Origin: Vanilla planifolia
Lineage: Eukaryota > Streptophyta > Magnoliopsida > Asparagales > Orchidaceae
Direction: 5' to 3'
DNA length: 64,000 bases
NCBI GenBank assembly: GCA_023846275.1
Contig: CM043868.1
Coordinates: forward strand, 2,437,153-2,501,152
Position numbers and translations under genes: made by a program. Under the pieces are notes generated by a model. That model saw only the letters and a program-made list of their open reading frames with translations. It was not told where the DNA came from and ran no database searches. Below are positions 1 through 10,830 of the stretch, one piece after another (positions within the stretch are counted from its first letter, which is position 1; every line of letters starts with the position of its first letter).

Positions 1-1890
1 AAGGGAAAAATAAAGTAAAAGGGAAACAGACAAGGAAATTATTGGTTAAAAAGGACATAACAGTAGCTTATATAACTTCAAACCAAATATTTGAAATGGT
101 GTGTTCCAAAAGTGGGGTTATTATTCAAAATTACATGTTTTAGAAATGGTAAATAGTTTAAATTCTCATTTTAAAATGACAAGTTTCAAAATTAGGACCA
201 TGATTTTGAATGGTGTGTTCTCGAGATAGAATCCAAAAAGAAATTGAATTATCGAAGGTCCTTGTTTGAAACAATTTAAAAGAGAAAAGTGAAATGTGAA
301 ATACATAAAGAAAAGAAGGAAAGTTAATTCACACGATTTTTGAAAAAAAATAAGGTCTGAGAGTTTTAAAAAAAGGAATATAAGAAAGTGGTGTTTGATC
401 TATATGTTTTCACTTATTTACTTGCTATATTATTTTACTTTGATTTAGCATACAAAATGCTCAAAAGTTGTACTATTTTATATATATGTTACATATTTTT
501 CTACCACTGAGCTTGTGACGTTGGCTGATTCTACTTTTCCGTAAACTTTCAAGTTGAGATGATGCATAACATGGGAAAACAAGGGAAAAGTGAGTGTTAA
601 ATCATGGATAAGTGACATATACTTGCATTTCTTTTATTAATGGGTATGTTATTACTACATTAGCACTTTATTGCTTCTTCTATGTCTACAATAAATTTCA
701 AACATATTTTGTTTTGGTTTTACTTAAACAAAAATGTGATTTTTAATACAAAGATAAAAGAAAAAGAATTTGATGATGTTGCACCAAATCTAGGAAAAAT
801 TGGGTTTTCGTCACCACTAAAAGTGCTATAGTGATCTTAATGGGAGTCAAATAGGGTAGTTCACATCACAAGAGTCTATAGTGATATGCTCATTATCAAT
901 GACATATCTTTCTAAAAATACTAGATTTAACTAGACCAAGTTATGACATGTGCAACTTGAGCAAATGAGTGATAGGAAAATATTTATTCTCTATAAGTAG
1001 GGCATTCTTTGGGGTACATAAAATAGGAGTACTTTAGAGGAACTTCATAGTACAAAGCCTACATTAGATTGCATCCATTCAAATTACTAAGGTTCTTCTT
1101 CTATTTCATCTCTTTGATGTGTTAGATATTTTCTTCTTATCATTCATGATTATTTAAGGATAACTTGGGTGTTCTTGATGAAATACAAAGCTATCTTTTT
1201 AATTACCTTTAAGTTGTTCAAGTGATGAAATTTTTTAATGGAGAATCAAAAAAGAAAATTAAATTTCTTTTAACTTACAATGTCTTAGAATGTTTTTAGA
1301 AAGAATTTAGTGAGTTTTGTAGGGAAGTAAGCATTGCTTAAATTTCCTAGTATTTGGTCTTTCTATTTTTGTTGCTTTGCACTAATTCTTTTTGTTAATA
1401 GCCATTACAAATGTGCTGGTTTGTTTTAAAGATTTAATGAGAAAAGGAGTGAATTTTGTGATAATATGATAATATAGACTTACAATGTACTTTGATAATA
1501 TCTATATCTTATTAATGGGTATTCCTAATCTCATAATTTGTTAGAATTTTATGGTAATTTCTTGTACCATTTGTGTTAGTTGGTGTCATAAATTGTCACT
1601 TTCTACACCTTTTCTTCATATAACATATGAGATAAAATTCTTCTCTAATTGATTTTTTAAACTTGGCTTCATGTCATTTTCAGAACTATACTAGTTCTTA
1701 AGTGTGCATTCCGCTTGACTAACATATGATTTATTATTTTTAATTGAGCACATGCCACTTTATAGATTGATGAATAGTTATATAGAGAAAAAATATCTTT
1801 TATTGCTCTAACCAGGAATATAAGTTTTTATACATCTATTATATGATCATAAATAGAAAAATCAAGCATTACAACTACTTTGAAAAGATG

Positions 1891-2079
1891 TTATCGATTC
1901 CAGTGCATTGATAGGATGAGATGGATGATATCATCCCTTACTTCATCTCTAATTATCCTTGGATTATAATTTATTCTAAAATTCTTCTTGTTAAGAATAT
2001 TTTCTTTTGGTAAATAGACTTTTGGATTTATCATAAGAGGTGATTGGGATTTTAGCACAATTTTCATTAACACTTGCAT
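1891..2079 (-). other. Unrecognised 62-codon ORF, probably not a gene
   Basis: This is an open frame of 62 codons, rich in Lys, Asn and Ile, ending in a run such as RIIRDEVRDDIIHL. The minus-strand sequence just upstream, about 2080-2200, translates with few stops in another frame, so this could be the tail of a frameshifted element gene. I do not recognise a family. There is no signal peptide, membrane segment or promoter. Chance ORFs of this size are expected in 64 kb, so confidence that it encodes anything is low. Confidence 0.15.
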
Positions 2080-2559
2080 TATTGGATTAATGAGCTTCTT
2101 ATGCCTCCAAGTTTGATGGTGGCATAATCGATGTAGTCACTTTGCAAGACCTTGTCAATCTTCTAATTCATTTTCATAGCTTGCTCTTCAATTATTATTT
2201 TCTTAACTCTTATCATTGGCATGAAACTGAAGCACTTTGATACTAAAATAATATGATTTATCTACGAAGTATTCTCACCCTATGCCCTTGATAACAAACC
2301 TTTTTTTTAAGTCATAACAACTGAATTGAACCTTAAGAATGACATAGAACTAAGGAAAAATAGAAATATAAGAGACAATGTTGTCAAATGTTGGGAAATT
2401 GAAAATTTCTAATTTGAAATTTGGGGATTTTTTTCATTCACCTTTCTTCACCCTTTTTATAAGGGACTAAATATAATATTTTATTATAAAATATATAATA
2501 TTTTATTTTTCACATAACTGATTTTTAACCAAGAAAATCTAGCATTACAAAACCTTTGC

Positions 2560-2850
2560 TATAATGACACCATTTGCATGGGGATGACTCATTACTGTCA
2601 TTATTTATGCTCATGACAAGTGCTTAGCCACAAGTGTGCAGATCTCATAATGCTACCTACCATGCCTAAACCTTATATAGAGGTTGGTGTCTAGCACCAT
2701 AGTGGGTACCACCATGGTACGTGCTCCATTCATGCAGTGGTCTTGTATGAACTTGCATGATCTAGCGCCTCTGTGTGACCTGTGCGTTACTATGCATGCT
2801 CAGGTGCATGTGTGCAAGCCTTCACTCATTGTTCTTACCATATTATGTCT
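2560..2850. other. GC-richer island
   Basis: Base composition departs from the surrounding A/T-rich DNA, with many GCATG, GTAC and CACC words and a short palindromic stretch, GGTACCACCATGGTAC, near 2705. A 78-codon plus-strand ORF (2684-2920) crosses it but matches nothing I know and ends in a hydrophobic low-complexity tail. A patch of similar composition lies at 35970-36185. It may be a fragment of a younger or less methylated insertion. Confidence 0.3.
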
Positions 2851-2970
2851 CTTGACTATTTTTATCATGTTGTCTTCTTTCTTAATTTTTTTCTCAATTG
2901 TGGATTTTGTGCTGATTTAATGAACCTATAATTGAGCTTTTAATTAATTTATGTACTACTAGAATTATTA

Positions 2971-3175
2971 TCACTTTAAGACTTGGAGCTATATCAACTT
3001 GTTGTGAAGACAATGTTTTTATGTGAAGAGCTTATGCAAGAAATCTTTATGAGTCAATCAAAGGGAATTATTATCCAAGACAAAAAAGATCATGTTTATA
3101 AACTACAAAAGACACTATATGATTTGAAAAAATCTCCTAAAAGCTAGTCTTTAAAAAGTATTTTTCACAAAGTCC
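2971..3175 (+). pseudogene. Ty1/Copia reverse transcriptase, first part (Copia-1)
   Basis: Translation from 2971 gives the Copia reverse-transcriptase N-terminal signature: DLELYQLVVKTMFL at 2980-3021 matches the family block around the first catalytic Asp (usual ...QMDVKTAFLHG), then QEIFMSQSKGIII and DHVYKLQKTLYDLKKSPK. The catalytic Asp itself is lost (VVKT for DVKT), and stops occur before DLE and after KSPK. The reading stops making sense at about 3150, where LINE-I begins; the next expected block (..WFK.FDSF...) resumes at 8781. This is therefore one half of a pol gene split by a nested insertion. Upstream gag, protease and integrase are not recognisable. Family assignment is strong; the 3' edge is uncertain by about 25 bases. 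Confidence 0.85.
3131..3150. repeat. Left target-site duplication of LINE-I (putative)
   Basis: AATCTCCTAAAAGCTAGTCT here resembles AATCTCTTAGAGTGTAGTTT at 8780-8799, with about 14 of 20 positions equal. Both encode the same Copia segment (K/Q-S-x-K/R-x), as expected if LINE-I insertion duplicated the target and the copies then diverged. Confidence 0.6.
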
Positions 3176-3599
3176 TCTACTCAATTCAAAGGTAATAGGC
3201 AACAAATGATAGAGAATGGATGTTGGGCAATAGGTCATGGGTGATAATGCAATAATGGGATTAAACATTAGGCATTAGGGCTCCTTTCTTCCCCCCTTTC
3301 TCACATGGTTGGGGCGATGGGCATCAGACATGGATAAAAGTCAAGCATGAGTGCCTGACAATGAGCAACTTGTAATAATCAAACATATCATGTGGGACCA
3401 ACAAAGGAGGTTATGTAATAGTCCACAACATGAGTGTTTTATGTGGGTGTGTTAACATCTTAATATCTGGTACTTTATCATTGTGTGGTATAGTTGTGAG
3501 CAATTGTAGGTACAGGGGGAACTCCTTCCCTTAGTTGCTCATTTGTTGAGGTGTTGGATGGTTCAATTGAGTCTTTTATTAGGATTAAGTCACCATCCA

Positions 3600-4140
3600 C
3601 TTGTAGAAGGGAACTATAAGTGATCTTTGAGGATGATGAAATTAGAAAAATGGTTAAATCATTTAAACTAATGCTAATAAATTTTTTTTGATATGGGAGA
3701 CCTAGTATGGAATCCATAAAAAAGTATTTAATATAATTGGTTTTTAGAGTGAGATTAAAATTTGATTACTAGATAACAAGCATGTGCTCATTAGGTTTGA
3801 TAAAGAAGAGTTTCTTCATGGTTAGCTAAATAGATCATGGAATGTAGCTAATTTCCATATTGAAATTTTTGGCATCCAAAATTTCATCTTAACATCGAAG
3901 CATCTCTAGCCCCAGTTTGGAAATCTTTAAAGCATCTACCAATTCATCTATTCAACAAAGTAACTTTATAATCATTAGACTTTTCAATTGGAAAATGACT
4001 TAAGGTGAATGCCACAATGTTAAACATAACCCAACCAAACTTTGCTAGAATACGTGTGGAAGTTGATTTAGTAAAAGAACTACCAAAACAAAGTATAATC
4101 ATGTATAAGGGTAGCAATCTGAATGGATTTTGACAAAAGA
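3600..4140 (+). pseudogene. LINE-I ORF1, DUF4283-like nucleic-acid binding protein
   Basis: ORF1 of plant LINEs encodes an RNA-binding chaperone that coats the element RNA. The remnant shows the conserved blocks in order, across frameshifts: VIFEDDEIRKMVKSFK near 3617-3664, GRPSMESIKKYL at 3695-3730, a VLIRFDKEEF block near 3787, and NFARIRVEVDLVKELP near 4036-4085, which is the family's strand before the zinc knuckle. No CCHC knuckle is recognisable afterwards. The stretch 4140-4790 between ORF1 and ORF2 has no clear homology. Stops interrupt every frame. The 79-codon minus-strand ORF at 3478-3717 is a shadow of this region. Confidence 0.75.
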
Positions 4141-4794
4141 TTTAATATGACAATTTGCCTCTTTTTGTATCAATTATTGCACACACGTTGCTTCGATCTC
4201 TAAATTCAGTACAATAAAAATAGACATTCAAGAAAACATAAAAGTTAGAAGTAAGGAAAAATGAGAACTCTGAGCAAATACTGAATAGACCTTCACTCGA
4301 GCTTGATGGTCACATATGCTCAAGGGATTTGAAGAATGAATCATAATATCAAGATCCTTTTCAATATGACAAGTAATATGATTAGCTTATGTAAGAGGAG
4401 TGAATGATGAATTTGAACAAGTATTAAGATAAGCTTAAAATGGTGTGTAGTGAAAGGAAAATTATGGCAAAAATATTGTATAATGATCATGAAGTTATTA
4501 AAAAAGGTTTATGACAAGAAAAACGTAAGTCAATGTCATATTTCAAAGCACCTCTTTAATGAAATCAAAGCAAATTTGATCTTCATGTATTAAAGGATAT
4601 TAGTAATGAATTTCATAAAAGAGCAATCAATTCAAGACTAATATCAACTAAGCAAGATGATTTCACCCCTATGTATAGAAGAAGACTAAAAAGGAAAGTT
4701 AAGAAATGTAAAGAGTATTGCATGAGTTTGAAAAATCATAGAAGTACAAGAGAAATACAAATTATATATCATGCATTGATAAATGGATAACATA

Positions 4795-7700
4795 ATGACA
4801 TGGAATATTAGGGTGCTTTGAATTTCAAGTTAATTGCTTTCCTTAAACACATAATTAAACTAATAACATATCTCTGGTAGCTTTACTTGAACCAATGGCT
4901 CAAGAAAAAAAACTCTCCAATTTGGCAACTATTTTAGGTTTTGCTCATTATATTAGAAATTCATCCAATCAAGGAACTATGTAAAAATAATATTCACTAT
5001 GATAGTCTACATGTGGATGATCAATGCACTCACCTATATGTTATAAGAAATGGAAGTCATTTAGCCTCAAACTACAAATTTGTGTATGAAAAATGAACAA
5101 GGGCATAGATAAGAAGATTATGAAGTAGACTAATATAGATTGCAACAAATCAAAAGGCCCCATGGTTAGTTTAGGGAGACTTTATTATACTCCCTCTGTG
5201 AATGAATACAAGGGATCTTCCACCCTTTCCTTACAGCAATAAATGAGTTCATAGATTATCAAAACCAATGTAGCCTATTAGACCTTCCTTTCTTGGGCTC
5301 ATCTTTTACCTAAGTTGGAACAAGAAAAAGAAAATGAGTCCAAAAAGATTAGACAAGATGCTAGTAAATAAGGAATTGGTAGATCTCAACTTACAATTGT
5401 TCAATACCTCGATAGAATAAGGTCTGACCATTCCCCTTTATTGCTACAACACTTTAAAGGGAAGAACTTTGGTCCCAAGTAGTTCAAGTTTCAAAATATG
5501 TGGACAACACACCCAAATTTTTACACAATAGTGGGAAACTATTGGGAAATTCCAACGCATCAGTTAAGAATATTAGCTTTTTCCTTCAAGTTGAGAAGAG
5601 TAAAGGAATGCCTCAAATAATGAAATAAAAATGTATTTGGTGATATATTTCAAGCTATCAAAAGAGTAGAAGAAGTAGTAAAGGATAGAGAAGAAGTTTC
5701 AATAGAGTCATATAAAGAAGACTAGATAAGCATAAATAAAGGAAATCAACTACTCATGGACGAACTAAATAAGGAAGAAATCTACTGGTGTCAAAATGAT
5801 GGAGCAAAATGGCTAAAGAAAGGAGAGAAAAATACTTGATTCTTTCATCCATTTGTAAAGATAAGAGGACACTACTCAACTTTATTGTGAATAAAGACTC
5901 CATTGATCAAAAAGCTTTTGTTCAAGACTAGGTATGAAGGAAAACTAGCTAATATACCTCAATTAATCACAATGGAATAAAACCTATTTCTTATAAAAGA
6001 ATAGAGTTGGAAAAGGTTAGATAAGTGGTTTTTTAATTGGACAAGAAAAGTGCATTAGAACCTAATGGCTTTGATGTTGTTTTTTTTCACAAAGTGTTAG
6101 AACATCATAGCTTTAGATGTTCTAGATACTATAGCTAATTTAATTACTGGAAGTCCAATACCCAAGGATTTTTCTAGTGCTAATTTAGTACTAGTTCTCA
6201 AGGCTCATAGGCTTACATTATTTTAAGAGTTTGAACCAGAACTTTTTTGAAAATGATATTAAGCAAGATACTAATGAATAGACTATAAACAATCTTTCCA
6301 AGGATTATTTCCCTTGAGCAAGTTGGATTCATAAAAGGAATAGAGATATCTAACATTATGCTCATAGCTTAAGAAATTATGAGTTTACTCAATAGGAAAA
6401 TAAGACGTAGAAACGTACAAATTAGATGTAAGGAATACTTTTGATTGTTTGTCTTGGGAATTTGTCATCAAAGAACTAAACAAATTCTATTTATCAACTT
6501 AGTTCCAAAGTCTAGTCAATAATATCATAATTATGGTTATCCATCATAATTAATGACTCTCCACATTGGTACTTTGAAACGATAAGGAATGTGAAGCAAG
6601 GTAATCCAATCTTTCCATTACTCTTCATTATAGCAATGGAGGCTTACAACAGACCATTTAAAGAATAATTTGAGAGGTAAATAATGCATTATGTCATAGC
6701 AAGAGGATGCCTTGTGGTAAGTCATCTCAATTGTGCTGATGATATTATTATCTTCAATATATAAGACTAAAGATCCTTAAAATGCATAAGAAAATTTTTA
6801 GAAAGGTTTCAAGACATGTTAAGTACGTAGCTAAACTTGTAGAAGTTTAAATTTTATACTACTAGAATTGTGATGTCATTAGCAATTAAAAAATTCGAAA
6901 GATATTAGGTTTTAAGGAAGGTTATTTTCCCATCACATCCTTGGGAGGGTATTTTTAATGGTCAAAAGAGACCATTATACTTCCAACACTTAATTGAAAA
7001 AGTTGTTAAATAAAATGGCCTATTGGAAGAAAAGGACACATTAATAAAACACATTCTCATCTCAAAATTAGCTTATGTTTTATGACAATAAGTCCTCCAA
7101 TGCAAATCATCAATAGATTGAAAATGATTATGAATGGGATCTTGTGAAGAGACCTAGAGAATACTCATAAACATCACTGGTTGAAAAAGGAAATGATATG
7201 TGCTCCATTAGAGGACAATAGTTGGGTACTAAGAAACTAAAAGATATCATGCTGGTATATTCAATTGAACAAAATTGAAAGTTCTAACTATCAATCTCTC
7301 TAAGTTGAGTTTATGAAAACGAAATAATTGAATGGAAATCAGAAGAGGCAATAATTTGATACATGAAAGAATATGAAAAAAAACTCAAGGATTTAATGTT
7401 AGCTTTCAACTTTAGATCTTTTATAGTTGAAAGGTATTACTAGACACTAAACAATGGCAGAAGTTTTAATCTATAATCATCATGGAATGAAATAAGAAAC
7501 AAGTGCTTTGAGAAAATCTTAAGGAAGAGGATTTGGAATGAGAAATACCTGAATAAGATATTAGTACTGATATGAAGAACTCTCAACAAATTGTATTCCT
7601 TCTCTAACCAACTGAAAAGTCTCAACATCCACCTTACAACCAAATATCCACACTACCCCAATGAAGACTCTATTCATCATATGTTTATTGATTTCTATCT

Positions 7701-8480
7701 TGCATAGAATATTTGGCATTTTTATGGCAAAGCTTTAGACAACTAGGTGCAATAAAAACAAAAAATAAGAACTCTACTCTACAATTAGTGGTAGAAGATT
7801 AAAAGGAGTCTTATTATGAAGTAATGCATACCAAGCCCCTTCTAATATGTTGGAATATTTAGAAGACTAAAAATAAAAAACCCCATGAGGAAGTTTATGA
7901 ATTAGAGACTAACATTATACAGAATATAAATAATCAATGCCTTAATAGTTTCAAGTGTTTCTCAGTTATATAAATAATGCAGGAAGATATTATGTTTATA
8001 CAAATGGGATTACTTCCCTTTTCAAATAAAAGAAAGTTATATTTTGTGAAATGGTATACTAGAATACTCTTCTTGCCCACTTCAAATAAATATATATGAC
8101 ACCAATAGGCAAAATTACTCTACAATAGGGAGTATAATTAGAGATCATGATGGAAATGTTTTATATGCTTTTGCATGTCTAGTAGGACATGTTTCTACAA
8201 TGTATGCTTTGTTGTCAGGTATTGAGAAGGGTTTGCAATAGTGCATTAATAGTGAATGCACACTGGTTAATATTGTTCTCTTTTTGATCTTATAGAATTT
8301 TGTAAGGCTGTAGTACACAAATCATTGTCATGATATATTCTAACTTGCACTACATATCAAACTCAGCCATCCTAAACAAATTCTTTTGGTGCATTACCTT
8401 TCATGTTAATCTAGTACATCATCTAGATATTGTTTATCAGGTTGCCTCCTCATATTATGATATAATTGTATTCATTATGT
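4795..8480 (+). pseudogene. LINE-I ORF2: endonuclease, reverse transcriptase, RNase H
   Basis: ORF2 proteins nick target DNA and prime reverse transcription. The likely start is ATG 4795, giving MTWNIRVL, the usual first strand of the endonuclease. Further endonuclease blocks are ALLEPMAQEKKL, a GDF motif (5180-5190 region), NEFIDYQNQCSLLDLPF and RSDHSPLLL near 5420-5448. The linker keeps GAKWLKKGEKNT (5790-5840). Reverse-transcriptase blocks follow: PNGFDVVFF, FPRIISLEQVGFIKG, LDVRNTFD, VKQGNPIFPLLF, and the catalytic YADD now reading CADD at 6732-6743. HYPNEDSIHHMF (about 7655-7690) marks the zf-RVT region, and GSIIRDHDGNVLYAFA (about 8130-8178) the plant RNase H. Stops are common, for example TAG within endonuclease W-L-V-x-GDF. 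The gene is dead; order and family are confident. Confidence 0.85.
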
Positions 8481-8779
8481 AATGATATATACTTGGTACT
8501 ATTCAAATTTGAGCATAACCATACTCACACATTGACAATATGATAATTGCATCAGCCAATTAAGTATGAGGACTTCTATCTACCCTTGTTTGTAAGAGTA
8601 TAAAGATGGCATCTTTATAAGGTCAGACTAATATGTTAGGGGTTCCATGTTTGGAGTGATAATTCATTTCATTTCATGATAATATGTTTGATTGTGTGGT
8701 CAAGTCAAACATCTATTCCTAAATGCAATTTTATGCTATTTCTCTTTAATCTATTAATGGAGAATTTTAAAAAAGAAAC

Positions 8780-8799
8780 AATCTCTTAGAGTGTAGTTT
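8780..8799. repeat. Right target-site duplication of LINE-I (putative)
   Basis: This is the partner of 3131-3150, directly after the A-rich LINE tail and at the point where Copia reverse-transcriptase coding resumes (Q-S-L-R-V-stop-F-K). Confidence 0.6.
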
Positions 8800-8917
8800 A
8801 AGTGATTTGATAGTTTTAGACTTGATCATGGCTATAATAGAAGTCCTTATGATTATTTTGTATGACACAAAAATATGGAGAATGATTTTTTTCATTTACT
8901 TACTATTATATATTGAT

Positions 8918-9440
8918 GATATGCTCATGAAAACTAAAATTAAATTTATTATTCAAATTCTTAAATCTTTATTTAGAGTAGAGTTTCATATGAAAGATCT
9001 TCCTATAGCTAAAACCTACTTAGGAATAGAGATTTATATAGATCACACATAGGGTAACCTCTTCTTTTCATATAAGGGTTATATTCAAAAGATCTTATTT
9101 TGTTCTTAGATGTCTATAACCAACCTTTAAGTATCCCTTTAGTATTAAATATTAAACTTTATACAACTCTTGCATCTCAATCCTAGGAAGAATTGGAGTA
9201 CATGTCTTGAAATCCAGAAGCAAGCGTAATAAGGAGTCTTGTGTTTGTGATGGTAAGCATGAGACCCAACATTGCCCATGTAGTCAATGTTGTGAGTAAT
9301 TTTTTTAGCTAACCTAGAATAGAACATTTAAAAGTAGTGAAGCATATTTTTTGTTATTTGAGAGGAACTCAAATGTTAGGCTTATTTATAGAGGTGATTC
9401 TACTTCCTTTCTTATAGGATTTGTAGATTTAGATAAAGTT
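8918..9440 (+). repeat. Tandem duplication inside Copia-1 pol, copy 1
   Basis: Runs from just after the YIDD motif to the GY-x-DLD block at the start of RNase H. Copy 2 follows at 9455-9965, offset 528-537 bases. Shared words include ATTATTCAAA...CTTAAATCT, ATCACACATAG, ATCTTATTTTGTT and AAGTATCCCTT. By eye roughly three quarters of positions agree, so the duplication is old. Confidence 0.75.
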
Positions 9441-9454
9441 TATACTTAGTTCAA

Positions 9455-9965
9455 GATATTTAGTTCAAACAAAATCTATTATTCAAAAACTTAAATCTCT
9501 CTTTAATGTATAGTTTATCATAAAAGATTTGAGTGTAGCTAAAAATTTCTAAGGAACGGAGATCTATAGAGATCACACATAGAAGAAGCTTTTTTGTCAC
9601 AAAAGGGCTATATCTAAAAAAATCTTATTTTGTTTTAGGATGTCCACAACTAAAACTTTAAGTATCCCTTCAATTATGAATATTCATTATTCTACAACTC
9701 TTGAATCTTAGTTATAAGAAGATTTGGAGTATAGGTCATGAGTTTCATATGTAAATGCATTAGGGTGTCAAATGTATGCAATGGTATGCTCGAGATTCAA
9801 CATTTCTCATCAAGTTAGTGTAGTGAGTAGGTTTTTGTCTAGAGAAGAATATTGGAAAGCAATGAAGAGCATTTCTCATTATTTGAGAAGTATGTCAGTT
9901 GTTTAGCTTATCTATAGAGGCAATTCTACTTTCTAGCTTTTAGGATATTTAGATTTAGATTATAC
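9455..9965 (+). repeat. Tandem duplication inside Copia-1 pol, copy 2
   Basis: Restarts the protein at the residue after the catalytic Asp pair (D-I-L-V-Q-T-K-S-I-I-Q-K-L-K-S) and repeats thumb and connection blocks (KDLSVAKNF, GTEIYRDHT) before running on into RNase H. Either unequal recombination within one element or a second, truncated related element joined at this point would explain it. Confidence 0.75.
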
Positions 9966-10399
9966 TACTAACTTGGATGTTAGAAGATCCTTAGCAAGGT
10001 ATGTGTTCGTAGTTGGTAATTTAGTTGTCAGCTAAAAGTCTATTATAGAACCTTTGGTTGCTTTATTTACCATAGAAGATAAATATATGACCTTGAAAGA
10101 AGTTTTTAAGGAATTTGGTTATAAGTTTTAATCATTGATCTCAATTTTCTTCAAAAGCAAGTATTATATATTATGATAATCTATGTGCTATTTGTATGGC
10201 AAAGGATGTAATGGATCATGAAAAGACCAAACAAACTATTGTTTGATATCATTTCAAACATTTAGAGGATAAAATCAAAGTAATAAAAATAAGCATAAAA
10301 GAAAATTCAACTAATGTGCTCATAATGCTTGTTCCTAAAAGTAAGTTCATGTATTATTTGGACTTGTAATATTGATAATTTGAGGTAGCCCCAAGGAGT

Positions 10400-10830
10400 T
10401 GTTAGCATAATCTTGAAGAGCTATTTATTAGGCTTTTAGGATTCAATACAAGGTAGAGATTTATAGATGTATCTTGAATCTTGGTTTGCTTGGAATGGTA
10501 TCGTATCTATTTTTGGCATACCTAACCATATCTATTTTTTGGATATTCTTTTGATATCAATTTTTTAAAGATATTATGGAATTTCCAAATTTAAGAGTAT
10601 CTTGGGAAATTCATTTACTTTGTTAGTGTTGTAAATATCCAATAATATAAGGATTTAAATATATATATCTTCCATTTTAGCTTTCTTTTTTGTTATGCTA
10701 CTCTATAACCATATTTCTCTAGAGTGAATTTCTATTGTTATTTCTATGAATATAGCCCAAATATTTGGGTCAATCATGTAAACCATTTTATTTATGCATA
10801 TGTGACTATTTTTCTTCTAATTTGATATTT
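10400..10830 (+). repeat. Copia-1 3' LTR-like region
   Basis: A purine-rich CCAAGGAG at 10391-10398 is followed by TGTTAGCATAATC from 10400, a typical Copia polypurine tract/LTR junction about 25 bases after the pol C-terminus. Near 10740-10800 the sequence GAATATAGCCCAAATATTTGGGTCAATCATGTAAACC (shown only in part elsewhere) resembles the common Copia LTR block '..GTAGGCC..GGC-GAACCACGTAAA'. No matching 5' LTR was found upstream. The right end is a guess. Confidence 0.5.

Larger units (their letters stand above)
1..2970. other. Unassigned AT-rich stretch
   Basis: No retroelement domain or host gene could be recognised on either strand. The stretch is A/T-rich with many stops. A TATA-like CTATAAGTAG near 992, followed by a pyrimidine-rich tract near 1090-1115, resembles a plant promoter or LTR, but no coding sequence follows. 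The minus-strand ORF at 1891-2079 and the GC-richer patch at 2560-2850 are listed separately. The missing gag, protease and integrase of the Copia element at 2971 are not visible here. Confidence 0.5.
3151..8779 (+). mobile_element. LINE-I, degenerate non-LTR retrotransposon nested in Copia-1
   Basis: This is a 5.6-kb plant L1-type LINE on the plus strand. In order it has a DUF4283-like ORF1 (3600-4140), then ORF2 with an apurinic-type endonuclease (4795-5470), reverse transcriptase (about 6030-6960), zf-RVT-like region (7580-7735) and plant RNase H (8090-8470). It ends in an A-rich tail (TTTTAAAAAAGAAA, 8766-8779). Stops and frameshifts occur throughout, so it is inactive. It sits exactly between the two halves of a Copia reverse transcriptase, and short imperfect repeats of the target flank it. 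The left boundary is inferred from the target repeat because the 5' UTR has no diagnostic sequence. Confidence 0.85.
8780..10378 (+). pseudogene. Ty1/Copia reverse transcriptase and RNase H, second part (Copia-1)
   Basis: Coding resumes exactly where 2971-3150 broke off: QSLRV-x-FK-x-FDSF then HGYNRSPYDYFV (8830-8866). An 81-codon ORF (8807-9052) carries LLLYIDDML with an intact Copia catalytic Y-I-D-D at 8909-8920, then EFHMKDLPIAKTYLGIEI. The connection region follows: MRPNIAHVVNVV near 9259-9300 and HLKVVKHIFCYLRGTQ near 9325-9372. After a tandem duplication (see 8918-9440 and 9455-9965) the RNase H end is read as GYLDLDYTTNLDVRRS, ALFTIEDKYMTLKE, CAICMAKDV and a final NVLIMLVPKSKFMYYLDL near 10315-10368. 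Several in-frame stops (TAG) occur. With the first part it makes one pol gene interrupted by LINE-I. Confidence 0.85.

Noticed and set aside
2684-2920. 78-codon plus-strand ORF with a hydrophobic C-terminus
   Set aside because: Crosses a compositional island, no known domain, and the hydrophobic tail comes from T-rich sequence.
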